This document shows, one piece after another, positions 1 through 12,212 of a DNA stretch of 64,000 nt. The stretch lies in NCBI GenBank assembly GCA_020809705.1, contig CP085835.1, positions 868,001 to 932,000 on the forward strand, read 5' to 3'. The stretch is from Calonectria ilicicola (lineage: Eukaryota > Ascomycota > Sordariomycetes > Hypocreales > Nectriaceae). Numbering within the stretch: position 1 is the first letter of the stretch; the number at the start of each line of letters is the position of its first letter. Below the pieces are notes generated by a model. The model was not told the DNA's origin, made no database searches, and saw only the letters and a program-made list of their open reading frames with translations. The translations under genes and the position numbers were made by a program.

Positions 1-150
1 TAGTGACATTTCTGTAAAGACTAAAGTAGTCTGTAGAACCACCACGGCAATATAGCTAGATACAATAGGATTCCTAATAAGATCTTGGAATGGCCTTGTT
101 TCTCCTACCACAGTTGCCAATCTAAAGGCCATCGAATCCATCATCAACGT

Positions 151-1006
151 TCAAGCCGATGCTGACAACCCTTCCGCTAGGTTAATCGCACGCCTCATCA
201 TAGTCACGGTGCCTGTCAAGGCGTCTTTGGATTGAAAACCAGGAACTTCGTGACCGCCGCTGTGAATCAAGACAGACCTATAATCAGACTTGCAAATAGG
301 AACGATATGTTTGGCTCCGTCCCAATGATCAGCCGATCCCCATACATGTGCTGTTGGAATTTCAATGAATTCTTCCACTTCACCCGGGGAAATAGGTTCA
401 ATCTGATGTCCGTTGATCGCATGTGGTAGAGTTGATGCGGAGAGGAAAATGGCGCACTTGAAGTGAGCCGACTGTCTCTTTTTGATTCTGTCGAGCATCC
501 AGGTGGCGACGAGCGTGCCAGCAGCGCTGAATGTGATAACCCCATCATAAGGGCCGTCCAGCTCTACTAAGGTGTTTAAATCGTCTACAGCTTTGAGTTG
601 GGACTCGATGGAAGTTGAGTCAAAATATGCGTAGGTATCATTTTCACCTAGAATTAAAGCCTTCAACTCTGGTTTTGGTCAGCTACCGCTCTTTTGCAAA
701 CCCATGAAGGAATCATTTCAAGTGACGTTTGGCTTACCGGTATCCATTTCTTTGGGCACAGCGCCTTTGACGAAGTCGTACTCATGCTGGTCACCTAACT
801 CATATCTGATGGCAGCTATTTGTATTAGCGAGCGGTGATTGGTGAAAGAAAGCATCTTGCCTACCTGTTTGCATCTCAAAAATCTGACAAGCAGGTGGTA
901 GAGGAATCACGTGAGAGGAGTTTACATCATATGGCACTGTGCTCACCTTGGAGTTCGTGCCCGTTCCATGAAGACTGACGAAGAGATAAAAGGAATTGTC
1001 GCTCAA
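151..1006 (-). CDS. FSH1/LovG-like serine hydrolase (4 exons)
   Basis: Probable alpha/beta-fold serine hydrolase of the FSH1 family. LovG-type members release polyketides from HR-PKSs that lack a thioesterase. Exons read on the minus strand are 1006-947, 883-865, 815-738 and 668-151 (675 nt, 224 residues), with GT-AG introns of 63, 49 and 69 bp. Visible motifs are the N-terminal LHGTGTNSK oxyanion segment, a Ser nucleophile in VITFSAAGT, an Asp in WGSADHW and the C-terminal His in HSGGHEVP. Oddities: exon 1 has no ATG. A TGA lies directly upstream and the first usable codon is TTG, so the start is lost, non-canonical or on an unseen upstream exon. The nucleophile elbow also lacks the usual flanking glycines. 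The gene is divergent from the HR-PKS, which supports the trans-thioesterase role. Family is confident; functionality is doubtful. Confidence 0.75.
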
Positions 1007-2009
1007 TCAATAAACGGATTCTCACGTACCAGAGAAAACGCATCTTTGAGAGGTACAATGAGTGGTCTTAAAAGCTGGAGAGTAGTTGCACAATTTACTG
1101 GGAAAAAGGGGGATGTGCAATTCCAAACTATTAGGTCGCAGATTGCTAGACCATGGAAGGACCCGGGCCAAGGTTTAAAATCTACTTGGAAGGGCAAAGC
1201 GATACTCTCCCTATCCACCGACTTTCTTCCGACCATTACGTCGGCTCCTTAACTCCAAGATTAGTACTAGTTGTAACCCACTACCCAATATGTTTGTGAC
1301 ACATCCGCTACATAGCCGCTTACGCGAGGGTACGCCGTGCCGTGTTTTGCCGTGTCAAATTGTGGACACACTGCAAAATATCGTAGAATCTAGATGCGCG
1401 ATTGCAAGTTAGCTTGCAGTAGTCTCCTCAATTTATTCGTCTCGCGTCGCCTGCTCATCACTATTCGTAGTGGGCTATGGTCATTCGGTGCGTTCTTTTC
1501 CATCGACAGATCTAGTCGCTGCATGTCTTAACTGCTGGCGTCTATTCGTCCCTGGGGAGTTTTTATTGGCCGATCCGAGGTTCCTTTTGTCTTGGAATGG
1601 GTTTCTGAGTTTATCCATCAAAATGCACTAGAGAGCCCAAGTACCCGAGTTTTGGGAAATAATTGGGCCGGTATTCTTAGCTCTTTAGAACACAACCCAG
1701 ACGGGTGGTCTGGACTCGAGCCGTGTGCAAATACTCGAATGGGAATCTCTGTTAGGTGGATCGACGGGCGCTCATTCGCAAGGTCTAGAACAGATTGGTC
1801 TTGCCGTGTCTTAGACCTGTCCGAGAATTATACAGCTTAGTTCATTGAGTTAACCGGTGCAATTCCAACCCACACTGGATGAGGTGGGTCGAAACGATCG
1901 TCTCTGCACTGATTCATTCAGCAGCGCTCTTCCAAACATAAATTACTCCCTTTCTGCCATTTCCCACATTCTACTCAGATTATCATTATTCCACTTTTCA
2001 ACCATTAAA
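1007..2009. other. Divergent intergenic region between hydrolase and PKS
   Basis: About 1 kb between the divergent hydrolase and PKS starts, presumably a shared bidirectional promoter. I see no convincing gene. It contains a GC-rich 23-nt segment at 1334-1356 that recurs in inverted form near 49.6 kb. Confidence 0.6.
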
Positions 2010-5000
2010 ATGGTTTTGAAGCAGTCAAGCTCCGAACTTCCGCCGCTTGCGGTTGTAGGGATGTCCATGCGGCTTCCCGAAGACGCAACCACAGCGGAAG
2101 CATTCTGGGATATGCTCATGTCTAAAAGATGTGTAGCAAGAGATTTTCCAGCTGACAGGCTCAATATATCTGCTTGGCATCATCCAGATGTTGACAGACT
2201 AGACGCTATGCCCGTTCGTGGAGGGCATTTCATGAAAGGTGACTTGGGTGTGTTCGATGCGCCATTCTTTTCCATCAACAGCAACGAAGCCAAGGGTATG
2301 GACCCAATGCAGCGCATCCTTTTGGAAACCGTATATCATGCGATTGAGAACGCAGGAATACCAATTGAACAGATTTCGGGCACCAAGACTTGCGTCTTCA
2401 CGGGTACCTGCAACTCTGATTATGGCAATCTGATGGATATTGATCCCGTGATGCCTTCACAATACCACATGCTTGGAACAGCAATGAATTTCTGTGCAAA
2501 TCGCATTAGCTGGTTCTTCAACTTAGTTGGTCCAAGTGCCAATGTTGACACAGCCTGCTCAAGCAGTTTATTAGCTGTCGACTTAGCTTGTCAGTCTATT
2601 TGGAATGGTGACTCTACGATGGTGCGTTGTTGTTGACTGTCAATTGCTATTCTTACTGATAAAAGGGTAGGGGATCGCTTGCGGAGAATGTCTAATGTCA
2701 TCAATCGGACCTACTCAACATATGAGTAACATTGGTTCTCTATCCAAGGATGGTCGATGCTTTAGCTTTGACCATCGTGCAAATGGTTACTCTCGAGGAG
2801 AAGGATTCGGCGTCATAGTCATCAAGCGCCTTGACCACGCCATACGTGACAATGATACTATTCGAGCTGTAATACGCTCCTCCGCTTCAAATCAGGATGG
2901 AAAGAGGACTACTATTACTCAACCCAGACAGAGCTCTCAGGAAGCATTGATTCGCCATACATACTCGAAGGCGAATCTTGATATGGGTATCACAAGATAT
3001 TTCGAGGCGCACGGTACTGGTGAGTTCAAAGATCATTAATTAATGACTACTTGACTCTAAAAACTCTCTAGGAACTCCAGTTGGTGATCCCATTGAAGCA
3101 GGTGCGATCGGAGCAGCGTTTCGTGAAGTTCGATCTCCCGATGAGCCTCTCTACTTGTATGCTTTGATTCGAATAAAAGACCACAAAAGTATATGATGCT
3201 AATTTATCACCGACAGTGGATCTGTCAAGTCTAATATCGGCCACCTGGGAGGAGCCAGTGGTATTGCTGGCGCCATAAAAGTGGTTCTAGCCCTTGAGAA
3301 AGGCATTATTCCGCCGATTAGCAGCAACTTTGAAAAGATCAACCCAAAAATTGATGTAGAGTTTTTAAATTTGATGGTAGCCTACCTTGTTTATTGGTGT
3401 CGTATTTCGAATGCATGGCTAACCGTTAATAGGTTCCCACCAAAGCTGTACCATGGCCATCAAGGGGCTTGCGTCGAGCATCTGTATCATCTTTTGGTTT
3501 CGGTGGATCCAACACCCATGTCGTGTTTGACGATGCCTATAACAGCCTATTGAACTTTGGATTCGAGGGCATTCATGATACGGCAATCGAACCTAATCTA
3601 ACGTCCGACTTAGCTCAGCTGAGCCAGCTACAACAAGAAAAACATGAAAACGATACCCACATAAATCGGAGTTCTGAATGGGATTCAAAGGTACTTGTAT
3701 GGTCCGCGGCAGAAGAGGCCGGAATCGAGCGTATCAAAAATACGTGGGCAGAGTACTTTACCCAGAATATTAAAGGACAAGAAACCCAAGGGTCGTATGT
3801 TGCAAATTTAGCTCATAACATATCAAATAGCAGATCACATTTACCGTGGCGGAGCTTTGCTGCTGTAGTGGATGGCGAGCTATCTGAAATCACAAGCCAA
3901 ATGCCCGGGCCAAAAAAGGCCATGAAATCACCAAACCTGGCGTTCATTTTTACCGGGGTACGAATCTCCGCAAATTACTGGATTTAGAAGCTAATATATT
4001 CGCTTGCAGCAAGGAGCTCAATGGTATGCAATGGGACGAGAACTGCTGAACAAATATCCTGTGTTCAAAAACTCCATAATTGAAGCCGGCTCGTTTTTGA
4101 AAGGTTTGGGATGCGCTTGGGATGCCGTGGGTAAGAGCTGCCATTACAAAAAGCACCAAATGCCTAGATTTGAGCAAGAGACTGACATCATCTATAGAGG
4201 AACTTTCGAAAGACGAGAGAGATACTCAAATAAACAATCCGGAATACTCACAGTCCTTGTGCACTGTGCTACATGTAGCGCTGGTCGAGTTGTTGGAAAA
4301 TTTCGGGGTTCGGCCATGTGCTGTTGTTGGTCATTCATCCGGTAAGATTGCTGCAGCGTAAGTGTTATTCGTGTAAAACTGACTCAAAGCAATGAATATT
4401 AACAAATATATCAGATACGCCTCAAAGGCTCTAAGCAGAGACTCTGCTTGGCGATTGGCCTACCACTGGGGGCGGTTAAGTGCTCAGGTCGCTCAAGACG
4501 TCACTATGAAGGGCGGTATGCTGGCTGTTGGTCTACCAAAGCGAGATGCTGAGCAGTATTTTGTGAAAGTGTCCGCAGAGCTTGGTAGTTCAAAGCTTGT
4601 CATTGCATGTGAAAATAGTCCAAGGAGCCTGACTATACCTGGAGAAGCAGCGCACCTCGACTGTCTTCAAGTGCTTTTAGAAAGCGACAAAGTTTTCTGT
4701 CGAAGGCTAAAGGTGGACATTGCTTATCACAGCTTTCAGATGCAACCCATCGCCGATGAATATCTTTCCTGCATTAACGATATCAGTCCGATACTCCGTC
4801 TGGAAAACCCTCGGTCATGGTTGTCTCCTCGGTAACGGGCACATGGGCGGCTAACCAAGAACTCGCGAGGCCCGAGTACTGGGTTAAGAATTTGTTACAA
4901 CCAGTCTTATTTTCTACAGCCATTACAACGCTCTCCTCCAGCTCTTCGAAAGGCATGAAAAAGAGGCTTGACGGAAGCCACCGTCGTTTCAGGACCATCC

Positions 5001-8000
5001 ATGAATATGTTGAAATCGGCCCCCACAGTGCCCTTCAAGGACTAATCCGGGAAACGCTTCGACTGTTAGACAGTCATTTGCATAGCGGATATACAAGCCT
5101 GTTAAAACGCAAAGTGTCTGTAGTTAGGACCATCCTCGAGGCGGCCGGGCAACTGCATTGCTTGGGTTATCCTGTTGACTTGACTCGGGTCAATGCTAAC
5201 CACAATCACGAAGCCCCAGCGTTCTTATTAAAGAACTTGGTCACTCTACCCCAATACCCATTCAACAAGAGTCACAGGTACTGGTTTGAGAGCAGATTAA
5301 GTAAAGATAATCGCTTTCGGCGATTTCCCAGATTAGATCTGCTTGGCACTCCAAGCCACGACTGGAATCCACTTGAACCCAGATGGAGACACATCATTCG
5401 TCCGTCTGAGATCCCATGGATTAGAGACCACAAGGTAATAAGCCCATCGCCGATCTAATTGAATCGAAGTTTAACTGTGTTAGATAAACGGAACCATTTT
5501 GTATCCTGGAGTTGGTATTCTTATCATGGCCCTCGAAGCCGTAAAGCAGCTCGCAGATCCGACCCGCCAATTGGTTGGATTCGATTTCAAAGACGTCAGT
5601 TTCCATACTGCTTTGAGCATACAAAGTGACTCTCAAGGCGTCGAGGTCGACACTCATCTCCGACTCAAAAAAGACGTTGATGATGAAATATTAGAATGGT
5701 TCGATTTCCGGCTATTAAGAGACGATGAGGACAAGTGGCATGAGAACTGTACAGGATCTGTCAAGTTACGTTACGCTACCGAATACTCGGAATTGGACAA
5801 AGGAAATGAGTCTCGCCTCTAGAAGGAGACACATATTCGCCGGTATCAAGGTGTAGCGGAAAGGTGCCAGATGCAGGTGGACCCTGAGGCTTTCTATAAT
5901 CACATTGCTGCTTATGGATACGAATACGGCCAAACCTTTAGACCGATTACATCTTTATGGTATGATGGAACAGCTACTGTCACTGCCGATTTACACACCT
6001 TCCCTTGGGAGCCATACCATAACAAAGACGCGTCTCAGCCGTACACCATTCATCCCACAGTTTTAGATGGTGTATTGCAACTCGTCGCTTGTATGGGAAC
6101 CAATGGAGCCACGACACCGATAGCCACAGAAATACCCGTGTATATGAAACGGGTCTGGATCACTAACACAGGGTTGAATCATCTGGACGCGGAGACGCTC
6201 AAAGGATACATGGTTCACGAAACAGACGGTCCTCAAGGCTCAACGTACGGGGCCGCCGTTTTAGATTCTACAGGACAGGAAGTCCTCATTGACATAGAGG
6301 GTGTCACAACTAGCAAAGTGTCTGACGGAAATAATGCAGACACCGAACAGGCCTTTGAGGGTATATGCCACAATATTCAGTGGAACCCTGACGTTGACCT
6401 TCTGTCTAGCGATGATTTTCTTCCGTTGTCAACGGCGTCTCTCCAAGAGACTCCTCCCACCGATTTCCACATTAATCTTGAATTTCTTGGTATTGCATTC
6501 ATCCACAACGCCATGAAGCAACTCGAAGGTAACCCGACTCTCCAGTTGAAATCAGATCACACGACCAAAATGTATTACGGCTGGATGATGCGAAAGATTG
6601 GATAGCTTGAGAGCATCGAATCACAATTTAATTCTCCCGAGTGGAAGTCTCGCCTATTAGACGAGGACTATATCAATGCGCTGGCTGGCACCGTTTCAAA
6701 AACTAACAAAAGAGGCTGGTTATTCACAACAATCGGTCGAAATCTCAGCTAAATCATGACCGGCGAAGTCGAAATACAATCTCTTCTGTCTGGCGGAATC
6801 GACAGTGTTGCTAACGACTGGTATGAAGACACCGTAAGTGGCCGGTGTCCAATAACCTCGAAATCTAACTAACGAGAATTTCAGTTCAAAACTCTGCCAT
6901 GTGTGAATAGGCTTTGCAGTTATCTAGAACTTTATGTCCACAAACACCCTGGAATCAAAGTTCTGGAGGTAGGAGCAGAAATGGGTTGCATGACAGACCA
7001 TGTTATGAAACCCCTCACGGTATCAAGCATTGGCGAGCAAATAAAACCACGATACGAAATCTTCGATTTCGCAGACAAATCGCCTGAAGCTATCCAGTCA
7101 GCCAAGGAAAAGTATCGAAATCATGGTTCACAGATGAGATTTCAACCACTAGACATAGAACTCGATCCTGAGGGCCAGAAATTTGAATGCGGAACATATG
7201 ATGTCCTTATAGCTTCTCAGGTATCTACTTCTTCCCAGGCAAATTCGAATACTCATACTAACCTCACAAAGGGTTTTGGTTCTACAACTCAGTTAAAAGG
7301 AGCGCTGGGAAATTGCCGGAAGCTTCTAAAGCCGTAAGAACCCTCCTTCCCATCAAGAATACCATCTACTAAAACAACAAAAGCGGTGGCAAGCTCATTA
7401 TTCTAGAGCATAATGAAGCACAAGGTTTCCCAATGGCTTTTACTTTTGGGCCTTTTGAAAGCTGGTGGTCTAGTAAGTGGTTTGAGGTGTCTGGAAAGAG
7501 TTTCAAACTGACACAAGTAGACCCCACGGGGTACCGACGATCTGACTGCAATGCGGACATCAAGCAGTGGGACGCATCCCTTCAGCAAACTGGATTCTCA
7601 AGCAGCCAGATTGTACTTGATGGTAATGGCAAATCTAGTCATAATAACTATAGTGTTATTATTTCGACCGCTCTGACAGAGGACGAAATAAAAGCTTCCA
7701 GTGGGAATCTGGTTATGGTCCATGAGCCAGAGCAAACAGAACTCGCGGAAACAATCCAAGATACGCTTAGATCGTCGAGCAACTTGGATGTCCAGATTAT
7801 GGCTCTCAATAAAGCTGCTGAATTAATTCACCCCAGCTCATTGGTCATTTTCTTCCTAGAATTAGCCGCGCCAGTCTGGGAAAGCCCATCTCAGAGCGTA
7901 TTTGAAAATATCCAGAAGGTATTTATCCAGGCGCCAAAAGTGTTGTGGGTTGGTCGTGGGGGAGGTCTTGAATCACCAAACCCTTCCTTTCGACTGATTG

Positions 8001-10485
8001 ACGGCTTATTCCGCGTTATGAACAACGAGCTTGTTGATTCGGTCTATGCCTCAGTTTCGTTAGAATCTGAAGGGACTCTCAATGGCAAACAGTTACAACA
8101 TATTTCTAGGCTTTGCGACTCGTTGCTCACGACTCAGCATCCGGAAACGGAGCACATTGAGCATCATGGGATCCTGCATATCAATCGTGTTGCAGAATCA
8201 AGTCACTTAAGCCAAGCAATATATGATCGCCAGCTCCCACAGCAAAGAAAACGAGCAAAGTTGGGTCGCGAGAAGGCCTTGAAGCTGGCACTGGGGACAC
8301 CAGGGCTTCTAAATACCTTCTACTTTACAGAAGATAAAGAGCAGAACTTTGATCTTCAACCAAACGAGGTCGAAGTGCAAGTCCATTGCGTCGGGCTTAA
8401 TTTCCGGGACGTACTAGTTGCTTTGGGCCGCACTAACATGACTGGAATCGGTATTTTCGGCACGGGTATTATTACGAGAGTGGGATCTGAGTGCACCGAT
8501 TTCAAGGCTGGTATGAGCGTGGCCGTAGCCAAAATGGAGACATTCCGAACCTTCATCCGCGCCGACTCTGAGCGAATTTGCGAGCTTCCTGATAATGTGA
8601 GCTTTGAAGTTGGGGCTGCAGTTGATGTCACACATATCACGGCTTCGCATTCTTTGGTTGAGATTGCCAGGCTTCAACCCGGCGAAACCGTATTGATCCA
8701 CTCTGGAGCTTGAGGCACTGGGCAAGCTGCTATTCAGGTTGCTCAGCATCTAGGCGCAACAATTTTTGCTACGGTCGTCACAGTGAAAAGAAAGAGTTTC
8801 TCATGAGCAGATACAATATTCCTGAAGAGAACATCTTTTCGAGTCGCGATACAGTTTTCGCCGACAGCATCAAGCGCTTGACTAACGGTCGTGGCGTTGA
8901 TGTCTTGTTGAACTCGCTATCTGGAGAGAAGTTGGCAAAATCCTGGTAATGTACTGCCGCCTATGGCCGATTCATTGAGATTGGTAAAAGAGACATCGTC
9001 GCTCAGAGTAAGCTTAATATGCTTCACTTTGCGCGCAACGTCACCTTCAGTTGCGTCGACATGAGCGCGATCGTTATCGATCGCCCCCAAATTTGTCTCA
9101 GAGCATTGAGGATCATTTACGGCTTGGTAACGGAGGGAAGATTGACACCCTCTGATCCCCTACAAGTTTACGGCATTTGTGAACTTGAAAATGCATTCAG
9201 AGTCATGCAAAATGGACAGAGCTCTGGAAAGATCGTTCTTGATTTCCGACCAGAGGATGAGGTCGAGGTACGTAGTTTGCAGAAGATTGCTGAGGTAGCC
9301 GCAACGCTAACGATTGATACAGATGGTGCCGGATAAAGAGCCGGGCTTTTAGTTTGACTCTTCAGCGACTTATGTCATAGCGGGAGGTCTCGGAGGCCTA
9401 GGCCGAAGCGTTACAAGATGGTTTGTTGACCGAGGTGCCAAGAACCTTATACTGCTATCTCGGTCGGGTGCTCAAAGTAGCGATGCTAAGGCATTTGTCT
9501 CTGAGCTTACAGCCGAGGGCGTGTGTGTAGAAGCACCTCCTTGTGACATTTCAAACCATACAGCACTCGAGACGGTTTTGTCAGAATGTCTTTCAACAAT
9601 GCCCCCAATCAAGGGATGTATTCAGGCAACCATGGTACTAAAGGACTCTACATTTGAAGGTTTGTCCTGGGAGTCATGGAATGCAGCTGCAAAGCCCAAG
9701 GTCCAGGGTTCGTGGAACCTACATAATATGTTACCCCGGGGCATGGACTTTTTCATCATGTTCTCCTCAGTCTCCGGCATCGTTGGACTTCGGGGTCAGA
9801 GTAATTCTGCAGCAGCCAACACCTTCCTAGACTCGCTCGCCAAATATCGAATCAGCATCGGCGAAAGGGCAACTTCACTGGACCTGGGTGTTTTCCGAGC
9901 CCTTGGTATCATGCAAAAAGATAAAGATCTTGTAAACAAGGTAGATCCAAGGTCTGAATGGAATGCAGTAACTGAATCGGAGCTTTTAGCCCTTCTGGAC
10001 TATTACTGTAATGCTCCAGCCGAAGGTTGGACACTGACGCAAAGTCAAGCCTTAATCGGAGCAAATGTCACGCACACTATGCGAGAATTGAACACAGCAT
10101 ATTGGCTCGAAAAGCCGAGCTTCAGTCATCTAGCTATAGACAATTCCATTAGTGGCTCCACGGAAACACGGGACGGGTCAACTTCCGAAACTGCTTTGCA
10201 TCTGCCTCATCGCTCGAAGAAGCAACGTCAGTGGTGACAGAAACCTTTGTCTTGAGGATTGCGGCAATATTATCCTTAGCCGCAACGGATATAGACAGAT
10301 CGAGACCTCTCAATAGTTACGGAGTTGACTCACTGGTAGCTGTGGAGATACGGAGCTGGTTTTCAAAGGAGATACGTGCTGATGTTGCTATTTTTGACAT
10401 ATTGGGCAGCGGAACTATTGCGGATGTAGCAAAGATTGCTTCAGCAAAGAGCGAATACCGAAAAGGTAAATGGGTGAATGAATGA
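2010..10485 (+). pseudogene. Highly reducing type I polyketide synthase, decayed
   Basis: HR-PKS with order KS (about 2040-3540), AT (3930-5000), DH (5390-6330), C-methyltransferase (6880-7500), linker/pseudo-KR, ER (8330-9250), KR (9350-9900) and ACP (10235-10450), about 2,610 codons in 13 exons. Seen: KS Cys in DTACSSS and His in EAHGTG and [26 protein letters not shown] and LDGVLQ; ER VLIHSGA; KR AGGLGGLGR; ACP GVDSL. There is no thioesterase. Introns are 2622-2670, 3020-3071, 3157-3216, 3377-3432, 3958-4009, 4131-4197, 4358-4414, 5435-5483, 6834-6884, 7221-7271, 7334-7383 and 9268-9322. In-frame stops: TAG 5820, TAG 6603, TAA 6750, TGA 8711, TAA 8947, TAG 9350. Net -1 frameshifts lie near 4790, 8775 and 10190. 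KS and AT are open; everything beyond the AT is broken. The MT motif is degenerate (LEVGAEMG) and the KR Tyr position reads Ser (GQSNSAAAN). The product is unknown. Confidence 0.93.
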
Positions 10486-10609
10486 TGGAAGAGGGGATTG
10501 AAGAAACCCATAGAGTCGACTTTGGGACTGACTAAAGTGTAGCGACTGAGAAGATCAGAAAATAATATAATTAATTTAGCCATCCCATATTCCAAAAGAG
10601 TTGTTGCTC

Positions 10610-11143
10610 TTAAACAGTCGTGCAGTACTGTTTGTGGCTCTTCCAGTCAGCCCTTTGATGATCCCTGCCACAGTAGCTCACTGCCTTGCACCTAGCACAC
10701 TTCTTGAGTTCATCTGTTTTCCCACACACATTACAGGCAGCAATTTCCACGCCGCCAGCAGAAACGGAGCCGCCGGTGAGCTCAGCCATCGATTCGCGAA
10801 TCTGCTGGCGAACTCCCTCCTCGCAAACAGGTGTTCCACAGTAGGGATTGACCCATACGCCCACAAAGGGCGACTGCTTGTTGTGCAGCCAGGACATGGG
10901 CGTCTGCAAGACATTGGTAGCTTCTTTCTCGCAAATTTCGCAAGCGGACGGCGCCGCAGCTAGACAGTCAGCCTGGTGCTCCTTTACCAGGGGCATAACT
11001 GCGGCGGCGAATTGAGCGTTGTAGTCGGCATCCCGTCCCATGGAGTGGGCATTGTCGACGAGGTAGCGCGGGAGCTCGTGCGTGTACTTCAGCTCCTTGT
11101 CATCATCACAGTAGAATTCGAACCGAACCGGACAGGTAGCCAT
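10610..11143 (-). CDS. MYND-type zinc-finger protein
   Basis: A single-exon 177-residue protein with a C-terminal MYND finger at residues 137-174: Cys137, Cys140, Cys149, Cys152, Cys158, His162, His170 and Cys174, in the frame YCGRDHQRADWKSH. His occupies a position that is often Cys. MYND fingers usually mediate protein-protein contacts. The N-terminal 130 residues contain further Cys pairs (CEIC, YCGTPVC) that could form a second metal site. It is convergent with the PKS pseudogene, with only about 120 bp between their ends, and nothing ties it to polyketide synthesis. No signal peptide or membrane segment is visible. The domain assignment is secure; the cellular role is unknown. Confidence 0.85.
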   Translation of the reverse strand: MATCPVRFEFYCDDDKELKYTHELPRYLVDNAHSMGRDADYNAQFAAAVMPLVKEHQADCLAAAPSACEICEKEATNVLQTPMSWLHNKQSPFVGVWVNPYCGTPVCEEGVRQQIRESMAELTGGSVSAGGVEIAACNVCGKTDELKKCARCKAVSYCGRDHQRADWKSHKQYCTTV

Positions 11144-12212
11144 TGTTTATTTTTGGGGTGTCGACAGGATTAATTGATGGGCTTTGGCATTAATTCGAGT
11201 GTTGAAAGAGCATGATGCCCCTCTTTTTGTCACAATTTTATTTCCCCGCATTTTAATGCCATGCATCATTGCTTTTTTTTTTGTGTACGATAATGGGCCG
11301 GCGGCATCATTCGTTCAGCTACGAATTGAGACAATCTCACCGCTCTGCCAGTTCAAAGTTTGATGCCAGTTATCATGCACCGATAAGGACTCTTGTTTAT
11401 TCCCACCGGGAATGGAAAATCCCAGCGCTGCCATAACTGCGACTTTGTTTGTTTTTGCACACTGAAGGGGTGGCAGGCGTGCCCAGACCATCATCGCATC
11501 GCAAGCTATTGTTGGCCTTTGAACAAAAAAGCACCACCATTTCAAGCCAAGCCAAACAAACCACAAGTGTACGAGGTGGACAAACGGCCCATTTCAAATC
11601 CTGCGATGCACATGACCAGAAGCACTTGGTCATTCTTTAACCTACGCACAGCTCGGTGTCCATGTTTGGATGGAAAGTTCGACAACGCCTGGTTACCCCA
11701 CAGTCTGCCTGCCTTTCTTTATATCTGCTTTTAGCTTAGCGACGACAGGAAACATGTTGGTTCTTATTAAAACTGTTCTCGGTACTTAGGTACTGTCCTT
11801 CTGGAGACGATGAGCCTTGCGTCGGCAGATACGGCATAATCACGCTTCTCTCAGCGATTTGTAGCCAATCATTTCCAGGTGCTGAAAAGTCCTAGCAGGG
11901 TTAAAACGCCGCTGTGATTGAATGTTTCCGTTAACAGTGCCACATCATTTTACCTTTACTCAATTTGGTTGGGCAGTGTTGTCAGCTAAGGCACCCTACA
12001 ACGCCTTGTGGCGAGCGCTAAAGCTAGAGCCTATCGGTGATGATTCACCCTGCAGGGAGCGCCTGACGCCCAGCAAACATGGGCGCAGACAACGCTAATT
12101 TTCGAATGTGTCTGCCTGGGGCATGATGTCACTGAGATAAAAACACTCAGCCAATATCAATCCATCAGCACGCTTCAAAGCGCCTTTCTCTTTGCTTTCA
12201 CTAGGAAAATTG
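11144..12212. other. Intergenic region
   Basis: About 1.07 kb between the divergent MYND and GHKL-ATPase genes. Overlapping short ORFs around 11315-11734 occur on both strands, and none resembles a protein family. It probably holds the two promoters; no specific element is recognised. Confidence 0.5.

Noticed and set aside
11315..11734. Cluster of 60-113 codon ORFs on both strands
   Set aside because: Mutually overlapping, with no motifs and located in a promoter-type region.
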